Source of the DNA: Limanda limanda
Lineage: Eukaryota > Chordata > Actinopteri > Pleuronectiformes > Pleuronectidae
Direction: 5' to 3'
DNA length: 64,000 nt
NCBI RefSeq assembly: GCF_963576545.1
Contig: NW_026870472.1
Location: 62,001 to 126,000 of the forward strand
Part shown: positions 1 through 9,330 of the stretch, in pieces
How positions within the stretch are numbered: position 1 is the stretch's first letter
Layout of the letters: each line of letters begins with the position of its first letter
Position numbers and translations under genes: made by a program
Notes under the pieces: model-generated
The model's input: the letters and a program-made list of their open reading frames with translations, nothing else
Told to the model about the DNA's origin: nothing
Databases searched by the model: none

Positions 1-6
1 TAGGCT

Positions 7-28
7 CTACCCCCACTAAATGGGGTAG
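7..28. repeat. Short inverted repeat at the left of each A monomer (reference copy)
   Basis: CTACCCC (7-13) and GGGGTAG (22-28) are perfect reverse complements separated by the 8-nt loop CACTAAAT. The same 7-bp stem is present in most A monomers. In the GGGGTTGCGCGC variants (for example 482-638 and 4658-4820) the stem shortens to ACCCC/GGGGT. In B monomers the left arm is lost. A cruciform or RNA hairpin role is possible, but no evidence of one is visible. Confidence 0.7.
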
Positions 29-57
29 CGCGCATCGATCGGTACCATCCTTGAGCT

Positions 58-153
58 TCTCCGACTTTCGGAAGGGTTAGGGTTAGGGTTAGGGATGAAA
101 GCACATAGGAGAAAGAGATATTCTTGAATAACTTTTTTTGTGAAGGTCGGAGA
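58..153. repeat. Inverted arms flanking the telomere-like tract in A (reference copy)
   Basis: TCTCCGAC (58-65) is the perfect reverse complement of GTCGGAGA (146-153). The pairing extends to 57-68 against 143-154 with two T/G mismatches (57/154 and 66/145). In an RNA copied in the TTAGGG sense these would be G-U pairs, giving a 12-bp stem that encloses the UUAGGG tract. B keeps a shorter version, CGACCTT at 62-68 against AAGGTCG at 135-141, and also has a competing local arm AGGTCG at 75-80. Function is unknown. Confidence 0.6.
74..94 (+). repeat. Telomere-like GGG(TTAGGG)3 tract with G-quadruplex pattern (reference copy)
   Basis: Four GGG runs (74-76, 80-82, 86-88, 92-94) are separated by TTA loops. 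This is the canonical intramolecular G-quadruplex pattern of TTAGGG telomeres. The same tract sits at the same place in 280 A monomers by my tally; fifteen A units have two TTAGGG units (three GGG runs) and one has four (five GGG runs). All lie on the + strand. Folding in vivo, and any binding by telomere proteins that need double-stranded TTAGGG units, is inference. A human-type shelterin Myb domain contacts roughly one to one and a half units, so three units could be a site. Confidence 0.93.
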
Positions 154-326
154 GACTTGCAAGTAGGCTCTACCCCCACTAAATGGGGTAGCGCGCATCG
201 ATCGGTACCATCCTTGAGCTTCTCCGACTTTCGGAAGGGTTAGGGTTAGGGTTAGGGATGAAAGCACATAGGAGAAAGAGATATTCTTGAATAACTTTTT
301 TTGTGAAGGTCGGAGAGACTTGGAAA

Positions 327-481
327 GTGGTTGCATCTGGACTAATTTGGGTCCTGCGGATCGATTGGTACCATCCCCGAGCTTGTACGACCTTCGGAAG
401 AGGTCGACCGACGAAATTCCCCCAAATCTGAGGAGATATTCTTGAATAACTTTTTTTGTGAAGGTCGGAGAGACTTGCAAG
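327..481 (+). repeat. Type B satellite monomer (reference copy)
   Basis: This 155-bp form lacks the telomere-like tract. Positions 1-74 align with A without gaps; positions 34-74 match at 35 of 41 sites, including ATCGAT and GGTACC with a substitution next to them. Positions 75-106 are B-specific, starting AGGTCGACCGACGAAATTCC with a GTCGAC palindrome. Positions 107-155 equal the A right end. All 102 complete B units start at: 327, 1128, 1772, 2253, 2891, 3859, 4503, 4984, 5628, 6761, 7405, 8049, 8530, 9331, 9975, 10456, 11257, 11738, 12382, 13352, 13996, 15129, 15773, 16417, 17061, 17542, 18180, 19307, 19951, 20432, 21076, 21883, 22527, 23165, 23646, 24290, 24934, 25415, 26047, 26692, 27179, 27823, 28467, 28948, 29586, 30394, 30875, 31520, 32164, 32971, 33616, 34260, 35067, 35705, 36350, 36994, 37475, 38120, 38764, 39239, 39884, 40528, 41009, 41654, 42298, 42779, 43424, 44068, 44712, 45519, 46320, 46964, 47771, 48252, 49059, 49540, 50021, 50496, 51140, 51621, 52102, 52583, 52901, 53545, 54026, 54671, 55316, 55960, 56604, 57411, 57892, 58699, 59180, 59661, 60136, 60780, 61261, 61742, 62223, 62541, 63185, 63666. 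Confidence 0.96.
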
Positions 482-638
482 TAGGCTCTACCCCCACTAA
501 ATGGGGTTGCGCGCATCGATCGGTACCATTCTTGAGCTTCTCCGACTTTCGGAAGGGTTAGGGTTAGGGATGAAAGCACATAGGAGAAAGAGATATTCTT
601 GAATAACTTTTTTTGTGAAGGTCGGAGAGACTTGCAAG
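482..638 (+). repeat. Short A monomer, 157 bp, with two TTAGGG units (first of fifteen)
   Basis: One TTAGGG unit is missing, leaving three GGG runs, so the canonical four-run quadruplex is lost. The fifteen such monomers start at 482, 2408, 8685, 10611, 17697, 18987, 22682, 25570, 25727, 29103, 35222, 38919, 45674, 50339 and 59979. Eleven of them directly follow a B monomer; the exceptions are 18987, 25727, 50339 and 59979. The copy at 482 also has GGGGTTGCGCGC and ACCATTCTTGAG in place of the majority bases, substitutions it shares closely with 2408, 25570, 29103 and 35222, so these five are probably copies of one variant. Confidence 0.93.
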
Positions 639-1127
639 TAGGCTCTACCCCCACTAAATGGGGTAGCGCGCATCGATCGGTACCATCCTTGAGCTTCTCC
701 GACTTTCGGAAGGGTTAGGGTTAGGGTTAGGGATGAAAGCACATAGGAGAAAGAGATATTCTTGAATAACTTTTTTTGTGAAGGTCGGAGAGACTTGCAA
801 GTAGGCTCTACCCCCACTAAATGGGGTAGCGCGCATCGATCGGTACCATCCTTGAGCTTCTCCGACTTTCGGAAGGGTTAGGGTTAGGGTTAGGGATGAA
901 AGCACATAGGAGAAAGAGATATTCTTGAATAACTTTTTTTGTGAAGGTCGGAGAGACTTGCAAGTAGGCTCTACCCCCACTAAATGGGGTAGCGCGCATC
1001 GATCGGTACCATCCTTGAGCTTCTCCGACTTTCGGAAGGGTTAGGGTTAGGGTTAGGGATGAAAGCACATAGGAGAAAGAGATATTCTTGAATAACTTTT
1101 TTTGTGAAGGTCGGAGAGACTTGGAAA

Positions 1128-3045
1128 GTGGTTGCATCTGGACTAATTTGGGTCCTGCGGATCGATTGGTACCATCCCCGAGCTTGTACGACCTTCGGAA
1201 GAGGTCGACCGACGAAATTCCCCCAAATCTGAGGAGATATTCTTGAATAACTTTTTTTGTGAAGGTCGGAGAGACTTGCAAGTAGGCTCTACCCCCACTA
1301 AATGGGGTAGCGCGCATCGATCGGTACCATCCTTGAGCTTCTCCGACTTTCGGAAGGGTTAGGGTTAGGGTTAGGGATGAAAGCACATAGGAGAAAGAGA
1401 TATTCTTGAATAACTTTTTTTGTGAAGGTCGGAGAGACTTGCAAGTAGGCTCTACCCCCACTAAATGGGGTAGCGCGCATCGATCGGTACCATCCTTGAG
1501 CTTCTCCAACTTTCGGAAGGGTTAGGGTTAGGGTTAGGGATGAAAGCACATAGGAGAAAGAGATATTCTTGAATAACTTTTTTTGTGAAGGTCGGAGAGA
1601 CTTGCAAGTAGGCTCTACCCCCACTAAATGGGGTAGCGCGCATCGATCGGTACCATCCTTGAGCTTCTCCGACTTTCGGAAGGGTTAGGGTTAGGGTTAG
1701 GGATGAAAGCACATAGGAGAAAGAGATATTCTTGAATAACTTTTTTTGTGAAGGTCGGAGAGACTTGGAAAGTGGTTGCATCTGGACTAATTTGGGTCCT
1801 GCGGATCGATTGGTACCATCCCCGAGCTTGTAAGACCTTTGGAAGAGGTCGACCGACGAAATTCCCCCAAATCTGAGGAGATATTCTTGAATAACTTTTT
1901 TTGTGAAGGTCGGAGAGACTTGCAAGTAGGCTCTACCCCCACTAAATGGGGTAGCGCGCATCGATCGGTACCATCCTTGAGCTTCTCCGACTTTCGGAAG
2001 GGTTAGGGTTAGGGTTAGGGATGAAAGCACATAGGAGAAAGAGATATTCTTGAATAACTTTTTTTGTGAAGGTCGGAGAGACTTGCAAGTAGGCTCTACC
2101 CCCACTAAATGGGGTAGCGCGCATCGATCGGTACCATCCTTGAGCTTCTCCGACTTTCGGAAGGGTTAGGGTTAGGGTTAGGGATGAAAGCACATAGGAG
2201 AAAGAGATATTCTTGAATAACTTTTTTTGTGAAGGTCGGAGAGACTTGGAAAGTGGTTGCATCTGGACTAATTTGGGTCCTGCGGATCGATTGGTACCAT
2301 CCCCGAGCTTGTACGACCTTCGGAAGAGGTCGACCGACGATATTCCCCCAAATCTGAGGAGATATTCTTGAATAACTTTTTTTGTGAAGGTCGGAGAGAC
2401 TTGCAAGTAGGCTCTACCCCCACTAAATGGGGTTGCGTGCATCGATCGGTACCATTCTTGAGCTTCTCCGACTTTCGGAAGGGTTAGGGTTAGGGATGAA
2501 AGCACATAGGAGAAAGAGATATTCTTGAATAACTTTTTTTGTGAAGGTCGGAGAGACTTGCAAGTAGGCTCTACCCCCACTAAATGGGGTAGCGCGCATC
2601 GATCGGTACCATCCTTGAGCTTCTCCGACTTTCGGAAGGGTTAGGGTTAGGGTTAGGGATGAAAGCACATAGGAGAAAGAGATATTCTTGAATAACTTTT
2701 TTTGTGAAGGTCGGAGAGACTTGCAAGTTGGCTCTACCCCCACTAAATGGGGTAGCGCGCATCGATCGGTACCATCCTTGAGCTTCTCCGACTTTCGGAA
2801 GGGTTAGGGTTAGGGTTAGGGATGAAAGCACATAGGAGAAAGAGATATTCTTGAATAACTTTTTTTGTGAAGGTCGGAGAGACTTGGTAAGTTGTTGCAT
2901 CTGGACTAATTTGGGTCCTGCGGATCGATTGGTACCATCCCCGAGCTTGTACGACCTTCGGAAGAGGTCGACCGACGAAATTCCCCCAAATCTGAGGAGA
3001 TATTCTTTAATAACTTTTTTTGTGAAGGTCGGAGAGACTTGCAAG
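1128..3045 (+). repeat. Module B-AAA-B-AA-B-AAA-B, leftmost of three copies
   Basis: B starts at 1128, 1772, 2253 and 2891 (spacings 644, 481, 638). The same order and markers recur with B starts at 24290, 24934, 25415, 26047 and at 27823, 28467, 28948, 29586. Shared markers are: CTCCAACTTTCGG in an A (about 1505, 24665, 28200); CCTTTGGAAGAGG in the second B; CGACGATATTCCC in the third B; a 157-bp A with GGGGTTGCGTGC after it; and GCAAGTTGGCTC in the A start that follows the next full unit. Copies 23 kb apart sharing such markers imply exchange or duplication across long distances within the array. Confidence 0.85.
2891..3045 (+). repeat. Divergent-edged B monomer
   Basis: The A-to-B junction reads CTTGGTAAGTTGTTGCATC in place of CTTGGAAAGTGGTTGCATC, and the right end has TATTCTTTAATAAC in place of TATTCTTGAATAAC. 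These are substitutions only; the length stays 155 bp. This is the most altered B edge that I saw. It is followed by a run of five A monomers (3046-3858) that includes other private changes, such as AAATGGCATAGC near 3061-3073. Confidence 0.85.
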
Positions 3046-3534
3046 TAGGCTCTACCCCCACTAAATGGCATAGCGCGCATCGATCGGTACCATCCTTGAG
3101 CTTCTCCGACTTTCGGAAGGGTTAGGGTTAGGGTTAGGGATGAAAGCACATAGGAGAAAGAGATATTCTTGAATAACTTTTTTTGTGAAGGTCGGAGAGA
3201 CTTGCAAGTAGGCTCTACCCCCACTAAATGGGGTAGCGCGCATCGATCGGTACCATCCTTGAGCTTCTCCGACTTTTGGAAGGGTTAGGGTTAGGGTTAG
3301 GGATGAAAGCACATAGGAGAAAGAGATATTCTTGAATAACTTTTTTTGTGAAGGTCGGAGAGACTTGCAAGTAGGCTCTACCCCCACTAAATGGGGTAGC
3401 GCGCATCGATCGGTACCATTCTTGAGCTTCTCCAACTTTCGGAAGGGTTAGGGTTAGGGTTAGGGATGAAAGCACATAGGAGAAAGAGATATTCTTGAAT
3501 AACATTTTTTGTGAAGGTCGGAGAGACTTGCAAG

Positions 3535-3695
3535 TAGGCTCTACCCCCACTAAATGGGGGAGCGCATCGATCGGTACCATCCTTGAGCTTCTCCGACTTT
3601 CGGAAGGGTTAGGGTTAGGGTTAGGGATGAAAGCACATAGGAGAAAGAGATATTCTTGAATAACTTTTTTTGTGAAGGTCGGAGAGACTTGCAAG
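3535..3695 (+). repeat. A monomer with 2-bp deletion, 161 bp (only one seen)
   Basis: The usual GGGGTAGCGCGCATCG reads GGGGGAGCGCATCG here. One GC step is lost and a T is changed to G, which destroys the GCGCGC palindrome and the left hairpin. The preceding monomer (3372-3534) also carries unusual bases: a T run interrupted by A (AACATTTTTTGTG) and TCCAACTTTCGG. No other copy with this deletion was found, so it is a private, probably recent change. Confidence 0.9.
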
Positions 3696-5782
3696 TAGGC
3701 TCTACCCCCACTAAATGGGGTAGCGCGCATCGATCGGTACCATCCTTGAGCTTCTCCGACTTTCGGAAGGGTTAGGGTTAGGGTTAGGGATGAAAGCACA
3801 TAGGAGAAAGAGATATTCTTGAATAACTTTTTTTGTGAAGGTCGGAGAGACTTGGAAAGTGGTTGCATCTGGACTAATTTGGGTCCTGCGGATCGATTGG
3901 TACCATCCCCGAGCTTGTACGACCTTCGGAAGAGGTCGACCGACGAAATTCCCCCAAATCTGAGGAGATATTCTTGAATAACTTTTTTTGTGAAGGTCGG
4001 AGAGACTTGCAAGTAGGCTCTACCCCCACTAAATGGGGTTGCGCGCATCTATCGGTACCATCCTTGAGCTTCTCCGACTTTCGGAAGGGTTAGGGTTAGG
4101 GTTAGGGATGAAAGCACATAGGAGAAAGAGATATTCTTGAATAACTTTTTTTGTGAAGGTCGGAGAGACTTGCAAGTAGGCTCTACCCCCACTAAATGGG
4201 GTAGCGCGCATCGATCGGTACCATCCTTGAGCTTCTCCGACTTTCGGAAGGGTTAGGGTTAGGGTTAGGGATGAAAGCACATAGGAGAAAGAGATATTCT
4301 TGAATAACTTTTTTTGTGAAGGTCGGAGAGACTTGCAAGTAGGCTCTACCCCCACTAAATGGGGTAGCGCGCATCGATCGGTACCATCCTTGAGCTTCTC
4401 CGACTTTCGGAAGGGTTAGGGTTAGGGTTAGGGATGAAAGCACATAGGAGAAAGAGATATTCTTGAATAACTTTTTTTGTGAAGGTCGGAGAGACTTGGA
4501 AAGTGGTTGCATCTGGACTAATTTGGGTCCTGCGGATCGATTGGTACCATCCCCGAGCTTGTACGACCTTCGGAAGAGGTCGACCGACGAAATTCCCCCA
4601 AATCTGAGGAGATATTCTTGAATAACTTTTTTTGTGAAGGTCGGAGAGACTTGCAAGTAGGCTCTACCCCCACTAAATGGGGTTGCGCGCATCGATCGGT
4701 ACCATCCTTGAGCTTCTCCGACTTTCGGAAGGGTTAGGGTTAGGGTTAGGGATGAAAGCACATAGGAGAAAGAGATATTCTTGAATAACTTTTTTTGTGA
4801 AGGTCGGAGAGACTTGCAAGTAGGCTCTACCCCCACTAAATGGGGTAGCGCGCATCGATCGGTACCATCCTTGAGCTTCTCCGACTTTCGGAAGGGTTAG
4901 GGTTAGGGTTAGGGATGAAAGCACATAGGAGAAAGAGATATTCTTGAATAACTTTTTTTGTGAAGGTCGGAGAGACTTGGAAAGTGGTTGCATCTGGACT
5001 AATTTGGGTCCTGCGGATCGATTGGTACCATCCTCGAGCTTGTACGACCTTCGGAAGAGGTCGACCGACGAAATTCCCCCAAATCTGAGGAGATATTCTT
5101 GAATAACTTTTTTTGTGAAGGTCGGAGAGACTTGCAAGTAGGCTCTACCCCCACTAAATGGGGTTGCGCGCATCGATCGGTACCATCCTTGAGCTTCTCC
5201 GACTTTCGGAAGGGTTAGGGTTAGGGTTAGGGATGAAAGCACATAGGAGAAAGAGATATTCTTGAATAACTTTTTTTGTGAAGGTCGGAGAGACTTGCAA
5301 GTAGGCTCTACCCCCACTAAATGGGGTAGCGCGCATCGATCGGTACCATCCTTGAGCTTCTCCGACTTTCGGAAGGGTTAGGGTTAGGGTTAGGGATGAA
5401 AGCACATAGGAGAAAGAGATATTCTTGAATAACTTTTTTTGTGAAGGTCGGAGAGACTTGCAAGTAGGCTCTACCCCCACTAAATGGGGTAGCGCGCATC
5501 GATCGGTACCATCCTTGAGCTTCTCCGACTTTCGGAAGGGTTAGGGTTAGGGTTAGGGATGAAAGCACATAGGAGAAAGAGATATTCTTGAATAACTTTT
5601 TTTGTGAAGGTCGGAGAGACTTGTAAAGTGGTTGCATCTGGACTAATTTGGGTCCTGCGGATCGATTGGTACCATCCCCGAGCTTGTACGACCTTCGGAA
5701 GAGGTCGACCGACGAAATTCCCCCAAATCTGAGGAGATATTCTTGAATAACTTTTTTTGTGAAGGTCGGAGAGACTTGCAAG

Positions 5783-6760
5783 TAGGCTCTACCCCCACTA
5801 AATGGGGTAGCGCGCATCGATCGGTACCATCCTTGAGCTTCTCCGACTTTCGGAAGGGTTAGGGTTAGGGTTAGGGATGAAAGCACATAGGAGAAAGAGA
5901 TATTCTTGAATAACTTTTTTTGTGAAGGTCGGAGAGACTTGCAAGTAGGCTCTACCCCCACTAAATGGGGTAGCGCGCATCGATCGGTACCATCCTTGAG
6001 CTTCTCCGACTTTCGGAAGGGTTAGGGTTAGGGTTAGGGATGAAAGCACATAGGAGAAAGAGATATTCTTGAATAACTTTTTTTGTGAAGGTCGGAGAGA
6101 CTTGCAAGTAGGCTCTACTCCCACTAAATAGGGTAGCGCGCATCGATCGGTACCATCCTTGAGCTTCTCCGACTTTTGGAAGGGTTAGGGTTAGGGTTAG
6201 GGATGAAAGCACATAGGAGAAAGAGATATTCTTGAATAACTTTTTTTGTGAAGGTCGGAGAGACTTGCAAGTAGGCTCTACCCCCACTAAATGGGGTAGC
6301 GCGCATCGATCGGTACCATCCTTGAGCTTCTCCGACTTTCGGAAGGGTTAGGGTTAGGGTTAGGGATGAAAGCACATAGGAGAAAGAGATATTCTTGAAT
6401 AACTTTTTTTGTGAAGGTCGGAGAGACTTGCAAGTAGGCTCTACCCCCACTAAATGGGGTAGCGCGCATCGATCGGTACCATCCTTGAGCTTCTCCGACT
6501 TTCGGAAGGGTTAGGGTTAGGGTTAGGGATGAAAGCACATAGGAGAAAGAGATATTCTTGAATAACTTTTTTTGTGAAGGTCGGAGAGACTTGCAAGTAG
6601 GCTCTACCCCCACTAAATGGGGTAGCGCGCATCGATCGGTACCATCCTTGAGCTTCTCCGACTTTCGGAAGGGTTAGGGTTAGGGTTAGGGATGAAAGCA
6701 CATAGGAGAAAGAGATATTCTTGAATAACTTTTTTTGTGAAGGTCGGAGAGACTTGGAAA
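5783..6760 (+). repeat. Run of six A monomers (first of three)
   Basis: Six consecutive A units without a B is the longest such run in the window; the others are 14151-15128 and 18335-19306 (972 bp because one unit is 157 bp). The runs at 5783 and 14151 follow a B whose left edge reads CTTGTAAAGTGG (B at 5628 and 13996; also at 12382, followed by five A). All three of those contain an A with AAATAGGG and GACTTTTGG (starting near 6109, 12863, 14477). They are homologous positions of an older HOR, one of which lost an A. The copy at 6109 has an extra private change, CTCTACTCCC. Confidence 0.85.
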
Positions 6761-8048
6761 GTGGTTGCATCTGGACTAATTTGGGTCCTGCGGATCGATT
6801 GGTACCATCCCCGAGCTTGTACGACCTTCGAAAGAGGTCGACCGACGAAATTCCCCCAAATCTGAGGAGATATTCTTGAATAACTTTTTTTGTGAAGGTC
6901 GGAGAGACTTGCAAGTAGGCTCTACCCCCACTAAATGGGGTTGCGCGCATCGATCGGTACCATCCTTGAGCTTCTCCGACTTTCGGAAGGGTTAGGGTTA
7001 GGGTTAGGGATGAAAGCACATAGGAGAAAGAGATATTCTTGAATAACTTTTTTTGTGAAGGTCGGAGAGACTTGCAAGTAGGCTCTACCCCCACTAAATG
7101 GGGTAGCGCGCATCGATCGGTACCATCCTTGAGCTTCTCCGACTTTCGGAAGGGTTAGGGTTAGGGTTAGGGATGAAAGCACATAGGAGAAAGAGATATT
7201 CTTGAATAACTTTTTTTGTGAAGGTCGGAGAGACTTGCAAGTAGGCTCTACCCCCACTAAATGGGGTAGCGCGCATCGATCGGTACCATCCTTGAGCTTC
7301 TCCGACTTTCGGAAGGGTTAGGGTTAGGGTTAGGGATGAAAGCACATAGGAGAAAGAGATATTCTTGAATAACTTTTTTTGTGAAGGTCGGAGAGACTTG
7401 GAAAGTGGTTGCATCTGGACTAATTTGGGTCCTGCGGATCGATTGGTACCATCCCCGAGCTTGTACGACCTTCGGAAGAGGTCGACCGACGAAATTCCCC
7501 CAAATCTGAGGAGATATTCTTGAATAACTTTTTTTGTGAAGGTCGGAGAGACTTGCAAGTAGGCTCTACCCCCACTAAATGGGGTTGCGCGCATCGATCG
7601 GTACCATCCTTGAGCTTCTCCGACTTTCGGAAGGGTTAGGGTTAGGGTTAGGGATGAAAGCACATAGGAGAAAGAGATATTCTTGAATAACTTTTTTTGT
7701 GAAGGTCGGAGAGACTTGCAAGTAGGCTCTACCCCCACTAAATGGGGTAGCGCGCATCGATCGGTACCATCCTTGAGCTTCTCCGACTTTCGGAAGGGTT
7801 AGGGTTAGGGTTAGGGATGAAAGCACATAGGAGAAAGAGATATTCTTGAATAACTTTTTTTGTGAAGGTCGGAGAGACTTGCAAGTAGGCTCTACCCCCA
7901 CTAAATGGGGTAGCGCGCATCGATCGGTACCATCCTTGAGCTTCTCCGACTTTCGGAAGGGTTAGGGTTAGGGTTAGGGATGAAAGCACATAGGAGAAAG
8001 AGATATTCTTGAATAACTTTTTTTGTGAAGGTCGGAGAGACTTGGAAA

Positions 8049-9330
8049 GTGGTTGCATCTGGACTAATTTGGGTCCTGCGGATCGATTGGTACCATCCCC
8101 GAGCTTGTACGCCCTTCGGAAGAGGTCGACCGACGAAATTCCCCCAAATCTGAGGAGATATTCTTGAATAACTTTTTTTGTGAAGGTCGGAGAGACTTGC
8201 AAGTAGGCTCTACCCCCACTAAATGGGGTTGCGCGCATCGATCGGTACCATCCTTGAGCTTCTCCGACTTTCGGAAGGGTTAGGGTTAGGGTTAGGGATG
8301 AAAGCACATAGGAGAAAGAGATATTCTTGAATAACCTTTTTTGTGAAGGTCGGAGAGACTTGCAAGTAGGCTCTACCCCCACTAAATGGGGTAGCGCGCA
8401 TCGATCGGTACCATCCTTGAGCTTCTCCGACTTTCGGAAGGGTTAGGGTTAGGGTTAGGGATGAAAGCACATAGGAGAAAGAGATATTCTTGAATAACTT
8501 TTTTTGTGAAGGTCGGAGAGACTTGGAAAGTGGTTGCATCTGGACTAATTTGGGTCCTGCGGATCGATTGGTACCATCCCCGAGCTTGTACGACCTTCGG
8601 AAGAGGTCGACCGACGAAATTCCCCCAAATCTGAGGAGATATTCTTGAATAACTTTTTTTGTGAAGGTCGGAGAGACTTGCAAGTAGGCTCTACCCCCAC
8701 TAAATGGGGTTGCGCGCATCGATCGGTACCATCCTTGAGCTTCTCCGACTTTCGGAAGGGTTAGGGTTAGGGATGAAAGCACATAGGAGAAAGAGATATT
8801 CTTGAATAACTTTTTTTGTGAAGGTCGGAGAGACTTGCAAGTAGGCTCTACCCCCACTAAATGGGGTAGCGCGCATCGATCGGTACCATCCTTGAGCTTC
8901 TCCGACTTTCGGAAGGGTTAGGGTTAGGGTTAGGGATGAAAGCACATAGGAGAAAGAGATATTCTTGAATAACTTTTTTTGTGAAGGTCGGAGAGACTTG
9001 CAAGTAGGCTCTACCCCCACTAAATGGGGTAGCACGCATCGATCGGTACCATCCTTGAGCTTCTCCGACTTTCGGAAGGGTTAGGGTTAGGGTTAGGGAT
9101 GAAAGCACATAGGAGAAAGAGATATTCTTGAATAACTTTTTTTGTGAAGGTCGGAGAGACTTGCAAGTAGGCTCTACCCCCACTAAATGGGGTAGCGCGC
9201 ATCGATCGGTACCATCCTTGAGCTTCTCCGACTTTCGGAAGGGTTAGGGTTAGGGTTAGGGATGAAAGCACATAGGAGAAAGAGATATTCTTGAATAACT
9301 TTTTTTGTGAAGGTCGGAGAGACTTGGAAA
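8049..9330 (+). repeat. 1,282-bp module, first of three copies
   Basis: This stretch recurs at 9975-11256 (offset 1,926 bp) and, missing one A, at 17061-18179. Shared rare markers keep exact spacing: an A whose T run reads AACCTTTTTT (about 8336, 10261, 17346), a 157-bp A (8685, 10611, 17697), and an A with GGTAGCACGCATC (units at 9005, 10931, 18017). The B at 8049 has a private CGCCCTTCGG, and the unit ending near 10282 has a private GGAAAGACTT. The copies are related by descent, with a later single-monomer deletion in the third. Confidence 0.88.

Larger units (their letters stand above)
1..163 (+). repeat. Type A satellite monomer (reference copy)
   Basis: This is the majority 163-bp form, about 47% G+C. 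In order it holds: a short inverted repeat (positions 7-28); GCGCGC (28-33), ATCGAT (34-39) and GGTACC (41-46) palindromes; a block shared with B (34-74); the telomere-like GGG(TTAGGG)3 tract (74-94); an A-only stretch GATGAAAGCACATAGGAG (94-111); and a 49-bp right end (115-163) identical in B, which contains a run of seven T. The length is close to the DNA wrapped in a nucleosome plus a short linker, a common satellite size, so nucleosome phasing is plausible but unproven. When a B follows, the last bases CAAG read GAAA instead. The phase chosen is arbitrary. Confidence 0.97.

Noticed and set aside
76..83. GTCGAC, GGTACC, ATCGAT and GCGCGC palindromes as protein operators.
   Set aside because: They are short palindromes repeated because the monomer is repeated. 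They would give restriction ladders of about 155-163 bp but show no operator-like features.
69..95. CENP-B box around TTTCGGAAGGGTTAGGG.
   Set aside because: The essential NTTCGNNNNANNCGGGN pattern fails: there is G at the required internal A, and TAGG where CGGG is needed.
327..481. RNA polymerase III internal promoter (A box TGGTTGCATCTGG, B box AGGTCGACCGAC) with the T7 run as terminator, suggesting a tRNA- or SINE-derived monomer.
   Set aside because: The A-box candidate lacks the conserved A, the B-box candidate does not fit GGTTCGANNCC, and no cloverleaf or 3' CCA-type end is visible. The T run lies in the part shared by A and B.
2851..3048. A 65-codon + strand open frame.
   Set aside because: It exists only because of private substitutions in the B at 2891 (GGTAAG, TTTAATAAC); the corresponding frame is closed in other copies. 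There is no recognisable domain.
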